From the NCBI GenBank assembly GCA_016802295.1, contig JAESIW010000207.1, positions 1,106,475-1,170,474 on the forward strand: 64,000 bases of DNA, written 5' to 3'. This document shows positions 45,333 through 55,946 of this stretch, one piece after another; the stretch's first letter is position 1, and every line of letters begins with the position of its first letter. The notes under the pieces are model-generated. The model had not been told where the DNA came from and made no database searches. It saw only the letters and a program-made list of their open reading frames with translations. The position numbers and the translations under genes were made by a program. The stretch comes from Brachionus rotundiformis (lineage: Eukaryota; Rotifera; Eurotatoria; Ploima; Brachionidae).

Positions 45333-46340
45333 ATGGAATTTGAAGATATTGTTGATTTTGACACAAAGCTTACTGCTGACGTGACTGAATGGAGACCAAT
45401 AGACAACCAAAATCACTTGGCTTGTGGCACATACTTTTTGAATAAGGAAAAAAATTCACGATTAGGAATTCTCTATTTGCTTAATATTGATCATATAGAT
45501 AAAAAAATAGATATATCTGGAGCTATAGATTTTTCTACAAGTGGAATTTTGGATCTAAAGTGGTTAGATAGTGAGAATATAATTGCCATTGATTCAAATA
45601 ACTGCTTAAAATTGATAAATGTTGACCAAAATTTAAAAGTTATAAAAACTGATGAAATAGAGATAGGTAATGATAAATCAATCGGACTTGCAATTGATTT
45701 CACAAAAGATTCCAATCAAACTAGAATATTGACATCAGATACTTTAGGATATTTAAATCTAACACTGTTAAATGATTCAATGAGTGTTAAATCTAAGCTT
45801 AAGGCTCATGACTTGGAAGCATGGTCAGTTTTAATTGACAAAAATGATCATGATTTGATTTACTCTGGCTCTGATGATTGTAGTTTAAAATTGTGGGACT
45901 TAAGAAGTTGCAAAAAAATTGGTGAGTGTAAAATTTTTGACGGAGGAGTGACTTCCATTTTGTTACCACAAAAATCAGACGGGTCTTGGTTAAATGCTTA
46001 TGGTCAAAATAGTTTGCTATGTGGGTCGTATGATGAAAAAATATATGAATTAGATAAGCGAAATTTGAAAAGAAGCGTCAGAGAATCCAAAAAGTTGAAT
46101 GGTGGGGTCTGGAAAATGAAGTTAGATGGTGAAATAGGTCTAATCTTGTGTGCTTGTATGCACATAGGGGTACATGTTGTAGATTCAGAAAATTTTGAAA
46201 GTAGACTTTATTATGATAGGCATGGTTTAGACAATCTTGCATATGGATGTGATTGGAAAAAAACTGGTCAAGATTCACTTGTGGCTACATGTTCTTTTTA
46301 TAATCATCAATTAAAAATTTGGAAAATAAAATTTAATTAA
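45333..46340 (+). CDS. DPH7: Diphthine methyltransferase (DPH7/WDR85), single exon
   Basis: An intronless frame of 335 residues forming a WD40 propeller. It hydrolyses the methyl ester of methylated diphthine during diphthamide synthesis on elongation factor 2, in the cytosol. Diagnostic segments: KLKAHDLEAWSVLID with YSGSDDCSLKLWDLR (a canonical WD repeat), LLCGSYDEKIYELDKRN, LNGGVWKMKL (family GGVWR/KxK motif), ACMHIGVHVVDSE and LAYGCDWKK...LVATCSFYNHQLKIWK, the DPH7 C-terminal hallmark. Length is close to yeast Rrt2/Dph7 and shorter than the human protein. It starts 5 nt after an acceptor-like TTTTTAATAG. It lies between the two RNA-ligase-like duplicates, 84 bp after copy A and about 297 bp before copy B. 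Being intronless between intron-rich neighbours is notable. Confidence 0.93.
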   Translation: MEFEDIVDFDTKLTADVTEWRPIDNQNHLACGTYFLNKEKNSRLGILYLLNIDHIDKKIDISGAIDFSTSGILDLKWLDSENIIAIDSNNCLKLINVDQNLKVIKTDEIEIGNDKSIGLAIDFTKDSNQTRILTSDTLGYLNLTLLNDSMSVKSKLKAHDLEAWSVLIDKNDHDLIYSGSDDCSLKLWDLRSCKKIGECKIFDGGVTSILLPQKSDGSWLNAYGQNSLLCGSYDEKIYELDKRNLKRSVRESKKLNGGVWKMKLDGEIGLILCACMHIGVHVVDSENFESRLYYDRHGLDNLAYGCDWKKTGQDSLVATCSFYNHQLKIWKIKFN

Positions 46341-46636
46341 AGAAATATTTTTTTAAAGTATTCAGTTTGATTAAGAAAGAAACTATTAATCAATGATAAT
46401 CACAATAACTAAACATAATTTAAAAAATTTTTAAATTTATAAGTTGATTTTAATAATTAATCTCATATAATTAGCATATATAATTTTGTTCTCTTTGTTA
46501 CCTTTCTACAATATCTTACATAACTTTTTGACAAAAATAAATTATTAAAATTTCAAAAGATTGAGTAATAATTTAATAAAATCCTAAGATCAAACAGAAG
46601 ATTTAAAATTTAATTGCTTTTAAAATTCAGCTAAAT

Positions 46637-48675
46637 ATGATTTTAAAACTAGAAGATTTAAATAATTTTTTTAAATCTAATTTATCTGAGGCTAATTTTG
46701 GCCAATTAGCCAATTTGAACAAAATTCAAAATTCAAATGACGTTCAAGAGTAATTGACAAAATAGGAAAAATCTTACTAAATATAACAATTTAGATTTTT
46801 GTCATGGACAAGAAAAAAAAAGGATCTAAAAATTATCACCTATGATATACCTTCCCATATATTAAAAGGTAAGTATAAAATTTATTACATTATTTTTTCT
46901 GAATTTTTAGTTAATAGATTCAAAATTGCATGACATAAAAATTGATTCTCGAGGTCCTGATGACAAAGTGTATGATAAAGACGAAGAATTTCGCTTAAAA
47001 GTGCTTTAAAAAAATAAATTGTCAAAAAATTAAAAATTATTTTTTATCTTTATTTAGATAGCTAGAGGAAATTCAGTAATAGAAATAAATGACAATGGAA
47101 AAATAAGCTATAAGTTAATTGTTTATGCGCTGAGGAAATTTACCGGTGGTCTTGGCGATGAAGACGACTTGGACAGAAATTCCAATGAATGGAAGAATTA
47201 TTTTATTAAAGATTTTAGCAATGTAGGACAAGTAATAAGTCTCCGGAAGGCAAATGGTGAAGCAGCTCATTTTAGCTGCACATGGCTTAATGAGGAATTT
47301 TTGTTTTGTGCGGGCTCTAAAAATGTTCATTTAGTATTTAAAAATAAAAGTAATTTAAAATAGATATAAAATCATTTTATCTATTGAGATTTTTCAAATA
47401 TTTTTTTATTAGATGATTTAAAAAATTTTACCGAACAAAGATATTCATATGCAAAGATAATTTCAGAGGCTATCCTTGACTTTCTTACACGATTAGACTC
47501 TGATCTAAAAGATAAATTTTTGAGTTTTATCTCCTTATTTAATTTGACCGTAGTTTTCGAAATACTTAACCCTGATACTCAACATGTCGAAGATCTTTCC
47601 TATCTAAAAGAGTAATAAATCTTTTCATATAACTAATATCTAATTAGTAACCTAAGGCCTTCGCTGATGTTTATAACATTCACATCAAACGTAATCGACC
47701 CCAAGCCCAACTCACTTTGTTCATTGACTCCTGATTGTGCCATTCAGGTAATTAAATTAGAAATTAAATTCGCTTAATTATTAAAAATAAACAAATAGAT
47801 TGCTAACTTATTCAAATTGAATACTGTTCAAATGGAAATAATTGATAGATCAACAATTGAAGATCATCTGAACAAAGTGAAATTTAAATTTAGACTTTTA
47901 ATTACAAAATGTATCTTATTATTTAATCAAGGTTCGAAGGGACCATGGCTACGAAGGAGTTGTGTTGTATTTTTTAGATTCTGAATTTAATGTAATTGGT
48001 TTATTGAAAAAAAAGACTGTATGGTAAGACATTTTAGATAATAAATTATCAATTAGTAAACTTTTTAAGATAATATATTATATAAATAAGATAAAATGAT
48101 ATTTGATACAATTTTCTAGAGAAAAAATTAATATTTAAAAAAATGCTATTTATAAATTTGTTTTTTTTTATTTATTAGAAAATAATTAGGCTATCATAGC
48201 ACTTTTATATATTTAAGAATTTATTAAACGGGAATTTTTTATTTAGGTATATAATACTTCGGGCAGTAAGAGAAAAACTTCGCTATCATACATCACCTAA
48301 AAACAATGCGTCCATATCTGACCTGGAGACAAGGGTAAACAATTTGTGTCATTTTATTATTTTAATTTATATAGTTTTATTAATTTTATTTAGGTTAAAT
48401 CTAGGCTAAAATCAATACAGAGTTGGATAGGCTTTAGTGATAACGAATGCGACAAATGGTTTACTTTGTCAATGCAGTTTTGCTTATGGTTTGATGAAAG
48501 ATTTAGGAAAAATTCAATCAAAAGAGACGACTTGTCTAACAAATTTCCAGTCTTGTGGTCAAATTTTCTAGCCGAGTTGAATTTAACAGATAAGATTGAA
48601 ATAACAATTGACAAAAATGAAAATCACAAAATTCATAAATTGAATGAAACTTTAGAAAAAATTACCCTCAATTAA
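46637..48675 (+). CDS. RNA-ligase-like nucleotidyltransferase, tandem copy B
   Basis: Exons 46637-46749, 46795-46868, 46918-47000, 47058-47349, 47413-47611, 47657-47747, 47799-47876, 47932-48023, 48247-48334 and 48394-48675, phases consistent, 463 residues. It aligns with copy A over its full length; several exons have identical length (74, 199, 91 and 78 nt), and exons 3+4 here equal copy A exon 3 (375 nt). Conserved: IARGNSVIEI, motif I RKANGEAAH (Lys154), AGSKNVHLVF, motif III TVVFEILNPDTQHVED, motif IV YEGVVLYF (Glu318), motif V LLKKKTVW. Copy B has three introns that copy A lacks (after residue LK|IARG, inside the Trp codon after motif V, and before VKSRL). Both copies keep all active-site residues, so neither is an obvious pseudogene. 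The intron at 47001 has a weak GTGCTT donor. Confidence 0.78.
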
Positions 48676-48727
48676 ATTTATCATATCTTATTTATTTAAT
48701 TTAATAAGAAATAAATTTCAAAAAAAA

Positions 48728-49153
48728 TTAAACATTTGTGGAATTATTAGCAACAGAACTTGTAGCTGTCTGAATAGGTGTTTGTGTAGTGATATTGTCC
48801 AATATCACGCTATTTGTAGTTGTGGCCAATGTGGTTACTTCAGTAGCGTTTAAGGCACTTGTTGTGACTGATGTTTGGCCAATTGCGGCAGTTGTATTAA
48901 GAACTGGTGCTGGAGCTACAGTTGTGCTTTCAACTGAAACAGTGGTGCTAGCTTCAGTCACGGCTGCTATTGTGCTATTGTCTTGGCCATAAGCTAAGTT
49001 AACAAGTATTTAATTATTTTTTAATTTACCAATAAATACAAATGTATACCAATAGCCATAAAAGCAGCTAAAAAGCTAAAAAATAACAAAATTAGAATAT
49101 TTTTTTAACAGATAAATAAACATTTCTTACACAAAAATAATTTGTTTAGACAT
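48728..49153 (-). CDS. Small secreted mucin-like Thr/Ser/Ala-rich protein
   Basis: Exons 49153-49131, 49075-49050 and 48993-48728, phases consistent, 104 residues. The first two tiny exons (23 and 26 nt) plus the start of the third encode MSKQIIFVFLAAFMAIAYG, a good signal peptide with likely cleavage after AYG or GQ. The mature part (QDNSTIAAVTEASTTVSVES and on) is about 85 residues dominated by Thr, Ser, Ala, Val and Asn with no cysteine, with several NxS/T sequons. It should be secreted and heavily O-glycosylated, a mucin-like or coat peptide. No family recognised. The tiny-exon structure makes it easy to miss in automated annotation. Confidence 0.72.
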
Positions 49154-49288
49154 TTTAGGAGAAATAATTTTTATTTTACTTGTAATTTGGTCATTTTTTG
49201 AAAACCATTTTATATTATAAAATTATTTTATTTTTAGATATATTTATTTATAAACTTGGTTTTACAAAAAAAGAATAAATATAATTAT

Positions 49289-49688
49289 CTATTTTTTGAT
49301 TAATTTTCGCAATCTTTCCAAAATCAAATCAGAAAACCTTGTATAAACTTCATCCAAGCTATTATCTGTGTCACTTGTTTCGATTACTGAAAATTTCAGT
49401 CTTCTTAACAAATTAGCTACCTGAGCCAGACTTTCATTTTTACTTCTGGTACTTTTTAGTTTTTTTTTCTTGGAAAAATACTCTTCCGAAGAAGCTACTG
49501 GGCTTTGATTTTCCACCAGAACAGGTTCGATACTTTCAAAACCGTCGTTTGATGGTACCAACTGATCAACCGAATTAAATCTTAAGCTAAAATCTTGTTT
49601 AAACTAAAATATTAAGCTTTTAATTTGACAATTGAATTTTGTCTTACCATATGAATGAAAGCGATCCAAAAGACAAATTATTAGACAT
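49289..49688 (-). CDS. Small unrecognised protein
   Basis: Exons 49688-49648 and 49586-49289, phase consistent, 112 residues, starting MSNNLSFGSLSFICLRFNSVD 6 nt after an acceptor-like ATTTAG. The C-terminal half, SLAQVANLLRRLKFSVIE and SLDEVYTRFSDLILERLRKLIKK, looks helical and basic. No family recognised. The junction is inferred from the only in-frame acceptor (GATTTTAG ending at 49587). Lower confidence because of its size. Confidence 0.5.
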
Positions 49689-52600
49689 ACAGTCCTAAAT
49701 GATATATAAATTAAGTAAATGGATTTCAGCTTTTTTATCCAAAATTACCAAATTCTGCTCATTTTTTCAAAATTAATTTCAAGTTTATTTCAAGTCAAGT
49801 TTTAACGATCAGGATTTATATATAAAGTAAATTTAAAGTGGTAAGAATGTCTCAAATATAGATTAAAAATAAGGATAGAATGTTTGGTCTAATGTCGGTC
49901 AATAATTAAAATCTTATTTTCAGATGTTTTTTTTAATTATGTAACTCACAATTTATTATCCCTAAGCTTTGAATTTTTCAGAAATTATGTCTCAAGGTAA
50001 AAATTGGTTCGTGCCACGTTTTGTTAAAACTGACTGATTTTTTTAAATTAATTATAATCAAAGCTAGAGAAAATATAAACTTTAAATTCAATCATAAAAT
50101 ATTGTTTATTTTTTTTGAGTTAAATTAAGGAGTCTTTATTTAGATCGAGTTGCGTCAAATTTTATATTAATTTAAAAAAAACGTGGTTAAACTAATTTAT
50201 TTACGCAGAATATTACATTGTTATAATTGTTAATAAAATAATAGGAAAATCTCATGTAGCTTGAACGATTTGAGATATTTGTTTTAGGCCCATGATTATT
50301 TAAATTCAAATGAATTTAAAATTTGATCTTTATTTTTCTTATAATATATTTTTTTATCGCTGTAAGTAGGAATTGGATAACATTATCTAGCTTCAGAGAC
50401 AATTTACTTTTTTTTCAAATAAAACAAACTGATAAAATAAAATTTATCAGTATAATTTTAAAGAATAAATTATTAGTTTAATACAAGATAAAAAAAATTT
50501 TATTTATTAACATTGCGATTAAAATTATTGTTTTACAATTCAAGACATATTTTTTGAACATGATTTTAAGATTAAATCTATTTTTTAAAATGTAATCGAT
50601 ATATATGAATATAAAATTCATTAGTTGACTCGTGACTAAATATTTTTTAATAATCAATATTGAAGGGTTTAATAATGAAATATTTATTTAAAATTCATTT
50701 AAATTCAAATATACTAGGTCTTTTTTATTGGTTTTGTTATGATTTTAACTTAATAATCTTAAGAAAAAAAACATCACCGTATTTTATAATAATTTAAAAA
50801 TCATGCGACTAGTTTTAAAATCTAAATTTTTTTAAAGAGGTTAAAACAATTATTAACTTTTTTAACAAATAGATAAAAATGAATTGATTGTTAAGTAGTA
50901 TAGTTTATTCCTTTTTCACTTAAGATATATAGAAAATTTAAATTTAAGCAAAATAAAAAGAAATATTAATTAAAGGTTTGATTAGTTTTATTTCGAATTT
51001 GTAACAAAAAAATTAGTTTAGTTTAATCGATTTTTTATTAAACTTAAATTTAAATAATTAAGAAAAATAGAATTTATTTGCTTAGGGTCAAGTGTGCAAT
51101 TAAAGTATGCCTTTTTAGTATTTTTACTTCTAATTTATAATTTAGTCCACTTAAAATATTGTTTATCTTTCATCAAATGCTTATTTCAAGGTGTAACATT
51201 TGATTCAAATAAAAATATATTTTTAATTGAATTTTGATTTATTTAATGAAAAAATTATGTTTTAATAGAAAAATACTTGAGAAAAATTCATGTTTTAAAA
51301 ATTCAATTCTATCAATTTATTTAAATTCTGAATGTCATTTATTAGTCTTTGGATTAATTAGTGGTGTTTTTTTTTTAAGGTTTGAATAAAATATTAACTC
51401 TAATATTCTATCAGGTATTTAAATTAGAGGTAAATTTAGCACGTAAAAAACCAGTCACAGTCAAAATTTTACTAAAATATTTTGTAAAGATAAAAAGTTG
51501 TACAAAATCTGATTTTAATATTAAAAAAAGTATAAAATTGACAATAAAACGTGTCATTTTTTTATTTTAAAAATTATCATTCATATCAAAAAGTGAGTAG
51601 TTTTGCTTTTGGTGAGACCTAAACTCAAGAGTCAAAAAATTTTCATAAAAAATTTATTTGCTCGATTAATTTTGCTATTTCCTGTTAGACCAAAATCAAT
51701 CGAATGGAAAAGCTGTGAATTTATTGTGTCAAAGAACAGCTCTAAGCTTTTTTACAAAGCCCAAAAGCCAAATCTATTTAAATAATGGCCCTAAATTGCA
51801 CTTTGCATATTTTCTATTAATTCAAAGAGTTCAAATAATAATTACCTTTTTAATTTAATTTAAAATTCATGTGTTTATTTAAGAGTAAACATAGTTCGAC
51901 CTAAAATTTACTGTTTATTTCTGCCCTCCCCCCAGGCTTGAGCAAATAACATTGCTCAATTAGAATAACTAAATTGGTCAAGTGACCAACACAGCGTATT
52001 TATCAACTGATAAAATACTTCTCTTTTTTGAGTTTATCAAATATTTTTTGAGTTTATCAAAAAATCCATTTTTTTTTGGTATTAAATTACCTAGCTTGTA
52101 AAATTTTAAGTCATAATCTGTTATATCAATATAATTAATCTAAAACTCAAATCGATAAATTCCGGCAAAGTTTATCTCCAAAAGGTATATGTCACATTTG
52201 CATTTACATTTAAAAAAGAAAATATTTTCTTGTTACCAAGCAATCATATAACGCTAAGTGTAATTAATTCAGGAATTTATTACTTAACATTTGATGATTC
52301 AATAAAAATGTTTAGAAAAATGTTGTTTTTTTTTGTTTTTTTTTTTTTAATAAATAAGTTTATTAAATATTTTTAATTTTTTTATGCACTATAAATTAAA
52401 GATAGCCAAAGCTCATTATGAAAATATAATTTTTAAAAATTTAACGCTTGAAGACTTTTGATAAAAAATTATAAAATTTTATCAAGTTTTTTTTAGTTTT
52501 ATCGATTTTGGAGCAAACTAGATAGCTTAGTCAAGCACAAGTCACCGACTTAGCATTTCGGATTAATTAATTTTTTAAATATTGACTCAAAAGCAGGTAA

Positions 52601-52920
52601 ATTAAAATGCTAGAATATATTTTGGAGAAAAAATCAATACACTGACCCATTTTTGAGAGTCGTATTTCCATAGTGACCGCTTCTAAATAATCTTTTTTTT
52701 TGATTAATTCAGGTCAGTTTTTGTGTATGGACATTTCAAGGTTTTGGAAAAAATCTAAGTGCCAATTAAATGACCTTATAATCAAATGCAAATTGTTTAC
52801 ATTCGCGCATTTATAAACCGAGGACTGTTTCAATCAGAAAATAGCGCTATTAAATTTCTTCGAGAGCTTCGTGACTTGGGTTTAGATGCTGAAAATTATA
52901 ATTCCATATTTTTTAATTTT
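49689..52920. other. Gene-poor 3.2-kb stretch
   Basis: Strongly AT-rich. Open frames at 51382-51570 and 51603-51785 are short and Lys/Leu/Phe-biased like translated AT-rich noise. Notable only for T-runs, a C-run at 51926-51934 and repeated AGTTTATCAAA words near 52030-52062. No gene, RNA or mobile element recognised. Confidence 0.6.
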
Positions 52921-52937
52921 AGATAAAATGTTATAGA

Positions 52938-55900
52938 ATGGATGAGTCAAGCAAGAGTCAATTGCCAAATATTCAGCCTCAGGTGCGAAAACTTTACTTC
53001 AAGTCCTCGGACACGGAGGCCTTGCATTCGGCCATACTGCTCAGAGCGCGCAATTCAAATCAGAAGAGCAAGAATGTGACCAAAATGCCGAGCATTGGCT
53101 CCACGACCAGTGCCAAGGCTGACTCGGATGACTTTGAGCTCGAGTCGCCTATCAGAATAAAGGAAAACTTGCAGACCTCTGTCAAGACGATTAAGACTGG
53201 CTTGGACATGCTGCGCAGCTCCAGCGACGACGAGGACAGTCACTCGGACAATGTGGAGCGCAAAAAGCCGGACATTATCTTGCTGGACATAAACAAGAGC
53301 TTGAGAAAGCGCGGCAAAGAAGAGGCCTTGTCCAGCTCGAGCAGCGACGAAGAGGAGTCCAGTCTGAAGACAAACAAAGAGACAAGCTTGAATTTGAACC
53401 TTAAATCCATGGGAAACAAGCCGCCTTTCATTACACCCGTGGTCAGTGCTAATTACTCAGCCAATTATCTAGACACCGAGTTAATCACTTCGCCCAATTC
53501 TCTTCAATGTCCTTCGGGCTTCTCTTCGCCTCATTCTGTCAAATCCCATAAGTCGTGCTCGGACCAAGAGTTTTCAAGTATTTACAATTTAGCTTATTAT
53601 TGTCTTGAACCTATTTGTTTATATTTTGGACCTGTTAGGATCTGGTGGTACGGCTTATAACAAAATTAAAGAGGTTAACTTAGTATATAATAACTTATTA
53701 ATAAATGGCCACTTCTAGTACAACAGATAATAAAGAAAATTAACAAAAATAATAGGAAAGAAGATAATAATTAAGAAACAGTTAACTTTTTCACACAGTG
53801 ACATGACTTGGTCCCATAGAAGATCGCAGTATTGCACTGTAACTTAGAGAAATTAAAATTGACTGGAGCTGGTCTTGTGGTTATTCAGAGAGCTACAACA
53901 TTATCTATTTTTTAAATAAATAAATAAAATAAATATTTAGTTGATATTTAAACGTTTTATTGAAAAGAATAATTATTGATCTGNNNNNNNNNNNNNNNNN
54001 NNNNNNNNNNNNNNNNNNNNNNNNNNNNNNNNNNNNNNNNNNNNNNNNNNNNNNNNNNNNNNNNNNNNNNNNNNNNNNNNNNNNNNNNNNNNNNNNNNNN
54101 NNNNNNNNNNNNNNNNNNNNNNNNNNNNNNNNNNNNNNNNNNNNNNNNNNNNNNNNNNNNNNNNNNNNNNNNNNNNNNNNNNNNNNNNNNNNNNNNNNNN
54201 NNNNNNNNNNNNNNNNNNNNNNNNNNNNNNNNNNNNNNNNNNNNNNNNNNNNNNNNNNNNNNNNNNNNNNNNNNNNNNNNNNNNNNNNNNNNNNNNNNNN
54301 NNNNNNNNNNNNNNNNNNNNNNNNNNNNNNNNNNNNNNNNNNNNNNNNNNNNNNNNNNNNNNNNNNNNNNNNNNNNNNNNNNNNNNNNNNNNNNNNNNNN
54401 NNNNNNNNNNAATAATAAAGAAAATTAACAAAAATAATAGGAAAGAAGATGATAATTAAGAAACAGTTAACTTTTTTACACAGTGACATGACTTGGTCCC
54501 GCAGAAAGTCACAGTATTGCACTGTAACTTAGAGAAATTAAAATTGACTGGAGCTGGTCTTGTGATTATTCAGAGAGCTACCACATTATCTATTTTTTAA
54601 ATAAATAAATAAATTAAATAAATATTTAGTTGATATTTAAACGTTTTATTGAAAAGAATAATTATTGATCTGAGAAATAAATCTAGTTGCACAATAACTA
54701 TTAGAAGTTTTAAAGGCTAGTTAATATAGATGCTGGCCAACGAGGACAATTATTGGCACAATTGCGAAATTTTCTGAGAAGTTAAAATTAAAAAAATATC
54801 TATTTATTTATCTTATTTATTTTAAGTTTGGTTTATTAACTTTCAAGTGTTTAAAGGGTTTTAATTGTTTGCCAAAAGCTTGTTATGAGAGCTTTGAGTT
54901 AATTTTGTCCTTATAGTATTATCTCATTTAAATTTGTCATTTAATAATTCCTTCAGATAAGATATTTTAAAAATTTTTACTTGATTAGCTTTGTCTAAAT
55001 TATTATCTCATTTATACAAAAATTAATAGATAAAATTTTTATTGTGAAAAGTAATTTAATTTTTCCATTTAAAGACTCGCTGGCATCAATTAGCTCGCCG
55101 ACAAGCTGCTGCAGCAGCTTGGCAACAAATGACGGCCTGTTGGACTTTGATGACTCAAGCAGTACGGCAAGTGGTCCGGTGTATGTGCGACAACCAGGCT
55201 TTGAGCATCATGCCCACGAAGTGGTCAAGCAGGATGTAAAGCTCAGCAGTCTGAAAAATTTTGTAATAAACGACAAGACAAAGAATAAACTTGGCAAAAA
55301 GCTGAATACTTCTTCATCAACAGGAGCCCTAGTGGACAATAGTGAGACAAAGCCAAAAGCCAAGAAAAAAATGTGTGTAATGAACCCGGAATGTTTGGCT
55401 GGCGAGAACGGTGAGAGCTCAGTGATGCTCAAGCCTATAAGACAAAAAAGAGAACCACTACCATTAAGACTGCGCGCATTGCCTGCTTCTTTCTGGGAAC
55501 AACCAAATTTACCCAACGTTTCTCCAGCGACCATGTATTTGCCGCCCTTGCATCGTAACGAAATTGAGAGTGACCTTGGTGAGCATTTCGGTGAAGAGTA
55601 TGCGCACAATTCTAGTTTGCCACGTGAGCGCGAAGTCCGAGTATCGCCGGCCAACACCGAACTCCTATTCAAATTATTTGACAACATTGAACAGGTCAAA
55701 GATAAAAAGCAAGTTCAGCTGATATTGAACTCGAGAGGCCATTCAAAAGTAAAAGCAATGACCAAGGCATTGATCAAAGGAGAAGATCCCTGTATTCAAG
55801 ATGCCGAAGGTCTTTTTCCACACTTGAAATTGGAAGCGAAAAATGAGACCAATTATAGTACCAGTTGTTCAGGCTCATCGTCCAATTTGCCCCTTATTGA

Positions 55901-55946
55901 ACAAAACTATAGCCAAATGTTGTCAGAAATAGTAGCGAATTTGTAA
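52938..55946 (+). CDS. Ser-rich protein with a FAM181-like LPASFW motif
   Basis: Exons 52938-53577 and 55075-55946, phase 1 junction, 503 residues; the joined sequence reads QEFSNSLASISSP. Mostly disordered: acidic-serine clusters (LRSSSDDEDSHSD, LSSSSSDEEESS) look like casein-kinase-2 sites. The best conserved-looking block is PLRLRALPASFWEQPNLPNV (residues near 350), which resembles the RKRxLPASFWxEP motif I recall from vertebrate FAM181 proteins; that link is tentative. A C-terminal helical stretch (TELLFKLFDNIEQVKDKKQVQLILNS) follows. The start is preceded by a two-codon upstream ORF ending 1 nt before it. Exon base composition is clearly richer in G+C than the flanks. The intron carries a tandem repeat and an assembly gap, so an unseen exon there cannot be excluded. 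Confidence 0.62.
53726..54672. repeat. Tandem repeat around an assembly gap
   Basis: The stretch 53726-53983 (beginning AATAAAGAAAATTAACAAAA) recurs at 54411-54672 with few differences (for example CCCATAGAAGATCG/CCCGCAGAAAGTCA). The apparent period is 685 bp, which includes 427 unresolved bases whose number may be nominal. Most likely a tandem array that the assembler could not resolve. Confidence 0.88.
53984..54410. other. Assembly gap (427 N)
   Basis: A run of N only. It falls exactly at the inner edges of the two repeat copies, so it is repeat-induced. Confidence 1.

Larger units (their letters stand above)
53578..55074 (+). other. Intron of the LPASFW protein gene, with repeat and assembly gap
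   Basis: AT-rich; two copies of a roughly 260-bp repeat flank a run of N at 53984-54410. No exon-like sequence was seen in the readable part. Confidence 0.7.

Noticed and set aside
49980..50040. TTTTTCAG followed by ATGTCTCAAG and GTAAAA, a possible tiny first exon on the plus strand
   Set aside because: No downstream coding exon could be found in the following 3 kb.
51382..51785. Two plus-strand frames of 60-62 residues
   Set aside because: Lys/Leu/Phe-rich translations typical of AT-rich non-coding DNA; no splice or family support.
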